From Phormidium tenue FACHB-886 (GTDB lineage Bacteria; Cyanobacteriota; Cyanobacteriia; Elainellales; Elainellaceae), in the NCBI RefSeq assembly GCF_014764505.1, contig NZ_JACXWX010000002.1, positions 62,001-126,000 of the forward strand: DNA of 64,000 bases. Direction: 5' to 3'. The position numbers and the translations under genes are program-made. The notes beneath the pieces were generated by a model, which was given only the letters and a program-made list of their open reading frames with translations, was not told the origin of the DNA and made no database searches. Of this stretch, positions 63,217-64,000 are shown piece by piece (the first letter of the stretch is position 1; every line of letters begins with the position of its first letter).

Positions 63217-64000
63217 CTACTTCACTACAGTCCACTGGGTTACAGGAGACATTGCCTTCCAGCCCAAGAATTTGCCGATCGGTTCTGCTCGTTGGATCGC
63301 GATACGGGTTAGCTCTCCGCCTAGCTGATTGTGCCATTGAAATATCTGCTGTTCGCTTTCAACGGTCACTGCATTTGCAACTAACCGTCCCCCCACTGGC
63401 AGTGCATTCCAACAGGTTTGCAGCAGGTGATCTGTAGTCAGTCCGCCGCCAATGAAAATGGCATCTGGCTGCGGTAAGTCAGAAAGCACGGCGGGCGCTT
63501 TACCAGATACCAGATTTAGCGTGGGTGTGCCAAGCGCAGTTGCGTTATCAGTGATAAAGCGGAGGCGATCGGGATGCTGTTCGATGGCAATTGCCCGACA
63601 TCGAGGATGGCTCCGCATCCATTCAATGCCAATAGAACCACAGCCTGCCCCGACATCCCAAAGTAGCTGTCCGGGCAGGGGGGCAAGAGCAGCCAGCGTT
63701 ACAGCACGAATTTCTCGCTTTGTCAGCTGTCCATCGTGGTAATATGCGCTATCTGGTAGACCTGCCAACCGGCAGTAGGCTGATGTTTGGGCAGTCGCAA
63801 TACAATCGATCGCTATGGTATTCAAATCTGCCAGCTGAGTTTCTGTCCAGGTAGAAGCGATACCCTGAACGTTTCGCTCGTGAATTCCACCCATTCGTTC
63901 TAATACTGTGATTGAACTGTTGCCAAAGCCGCGATCGCTCAGCAGTTTGGCAACCGTGATAGGTGTATTGCTGCCCTCACTCAAAACTAATATTTTTGCG
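63217..64000 (-). CDS. cobL: precorrin-6Y C5,15-methyltransferase (CbiE/CbiT, CobL-like), 5' end cut by window
   Basis: The frame is open through base 64000, so the N-terminus is outside; about 260 residues are visible. AKILVLSEGSNTPITVAKLL is the end of the CbiE methyltransferase domain. The CbiT domain follows, with YYHDGQLTKREIRAVTLAAL, the SAM motif LWDVGAGCGSIGIEWMR and AIFIGGGLTTDHLL. The fused CobL form methylates C5 and C15 and decarboxylates precorrin-6Y on the way to cobalamin. An apparent TTG start at 63984 is internal. Confidence 0.93.
   Translation of the reverse strand, partial: AKILVLSEGSNTPITVAKLLSDRGFGNSSITVLERMGGIHERNVQGIASTWTETQLADLNTIAIDCIATAQTSAYCRLAGLPDSAYYHDGQLTKREIRAVTLAALAPLPGQLLWDVGAGCGSIGIEWMRSHPRCRAIAIEQHPDRLRFITDNATALGTPTLNLVSGKAPAVLSDLPQPDAIFIGGGLTTDHLLQTCWNALPVGGRLVANAVTVESEQQIFQWHNQLGGELTRIAIQRAEPIGKFLGWKAMSPVTQWTVVK

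Noticed and set aside
1-64000. tRNA, rRNA, riboswitch or replication-origin signals
   Set aside because: I looked for T-arm-like GGTTCGA strings, conserved rRNA segments and clustered DnaA-box-like sites while reading and found none I could support; a covariance search would be decisive.

Overview
The window is cyanobacterial chromosome. It carries the photosystem I core genes psaA and psaB back to back. It also holds many families that are essentially cyanobacterial (DUF4330, DUF4079, DUF1499, a Uma2 remnant, an HhoA/HtrB-type Deg protease, a DesC-type desaturase) and a high density of GCGATCGC-like (HIP1) octamers. Gene content and moderate GC suggest a filamentous or Leptolyngbya-like lineage, but that is a guess. 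I recognise no rRNA, tRNA, CRISPR array or intact insertion sequence. Functions come from reading motifs and overall protein resemblance; no database was searched.

Layout. 1-3,050: end of a MOSC protein, an amidohydrolase overlapping it tail to tail, a RidA protein and an orphan HicB-like protein. 3,078-8,928: psaB and psaA on the minus strand, a strong hairpin between them, and about 1.1 kb of leader or intergenic DNA. 8,929-15,986: a proline-rich lipoprotein, an M48 protease, a DUF4330 protein, a striking chimeric sensor/redox membrane protein, a small conserved protein and RNase III. 16,552-31,045: WcaI-type glycosyltransferase, isochorismatase-like hydrolase, membrane GTPase, Uma2 pseudogene, MalQ, LarB, several cell-envelope or hypothetical proteins, a second M48 protease, a RuvC-fold YqgF-like protein and a dienelactone-hydrolase-like protein. 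31,258-38,839: a 2-hydroxyacid dehydrogenase, a polysaccharide pyruvyl transferase, DUF1499, a uracil-DNA glycosylase with a likely co-directional run (DUF4079, membrane protein, orphan ABC ATPase), and a CheB-like methylesterase.

39,098-43,396 looks like an accessory patch of one-gene functions (two GNAT acetyltransferases, PhzF-like isomerase, methyltransferase, ATP-grasp protein), with a visibly AT-rich ATP-grasp gene. 43,631-53,124 returns to core functions: an EnvC-like M23 factor, an Lrp-LysE regulator/exporter pair, an NHLRC2-like thioredoxin/NHL protein, rhomboid protease, D-aminoacyl-tRNA deacylase, a HAD hydrolase and mreBCD. 53,930-64,000 carries ssb (with a LexA-box-like site and tandem leader repeats), a Deg protease, mnmG, a proline-iminopeptidase-like hydrolase, an HTH protein with a histone-H1-like tail, an SDR, a stearoyl-type desaturase and the C-terminal half of a CbiE/CbiT-type cobalamin methyltransferase that runs off the edge.

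The most interesting protein is the 847-residue product at 12,320-14,863. It joins a cyclic-nucleotide-binding-like domain, a sigma54-activator AAA+ domain and a NapH/NosR-like polyferredoxin membrane module. The AAA+ part keeps a Walker A motif but has lost the GAFTGA loop, the Walker B acidic pair and the DNA-binding HTH. The second theme is non-coding structure: several composite inverted-repeat elements (29,754; 48,834; 61,610), a pair of related hairpin elements (54,306; 63,103) and short tandem repeats placed just upstream of genes (2,170; 17,964; 39,614; 53,877).
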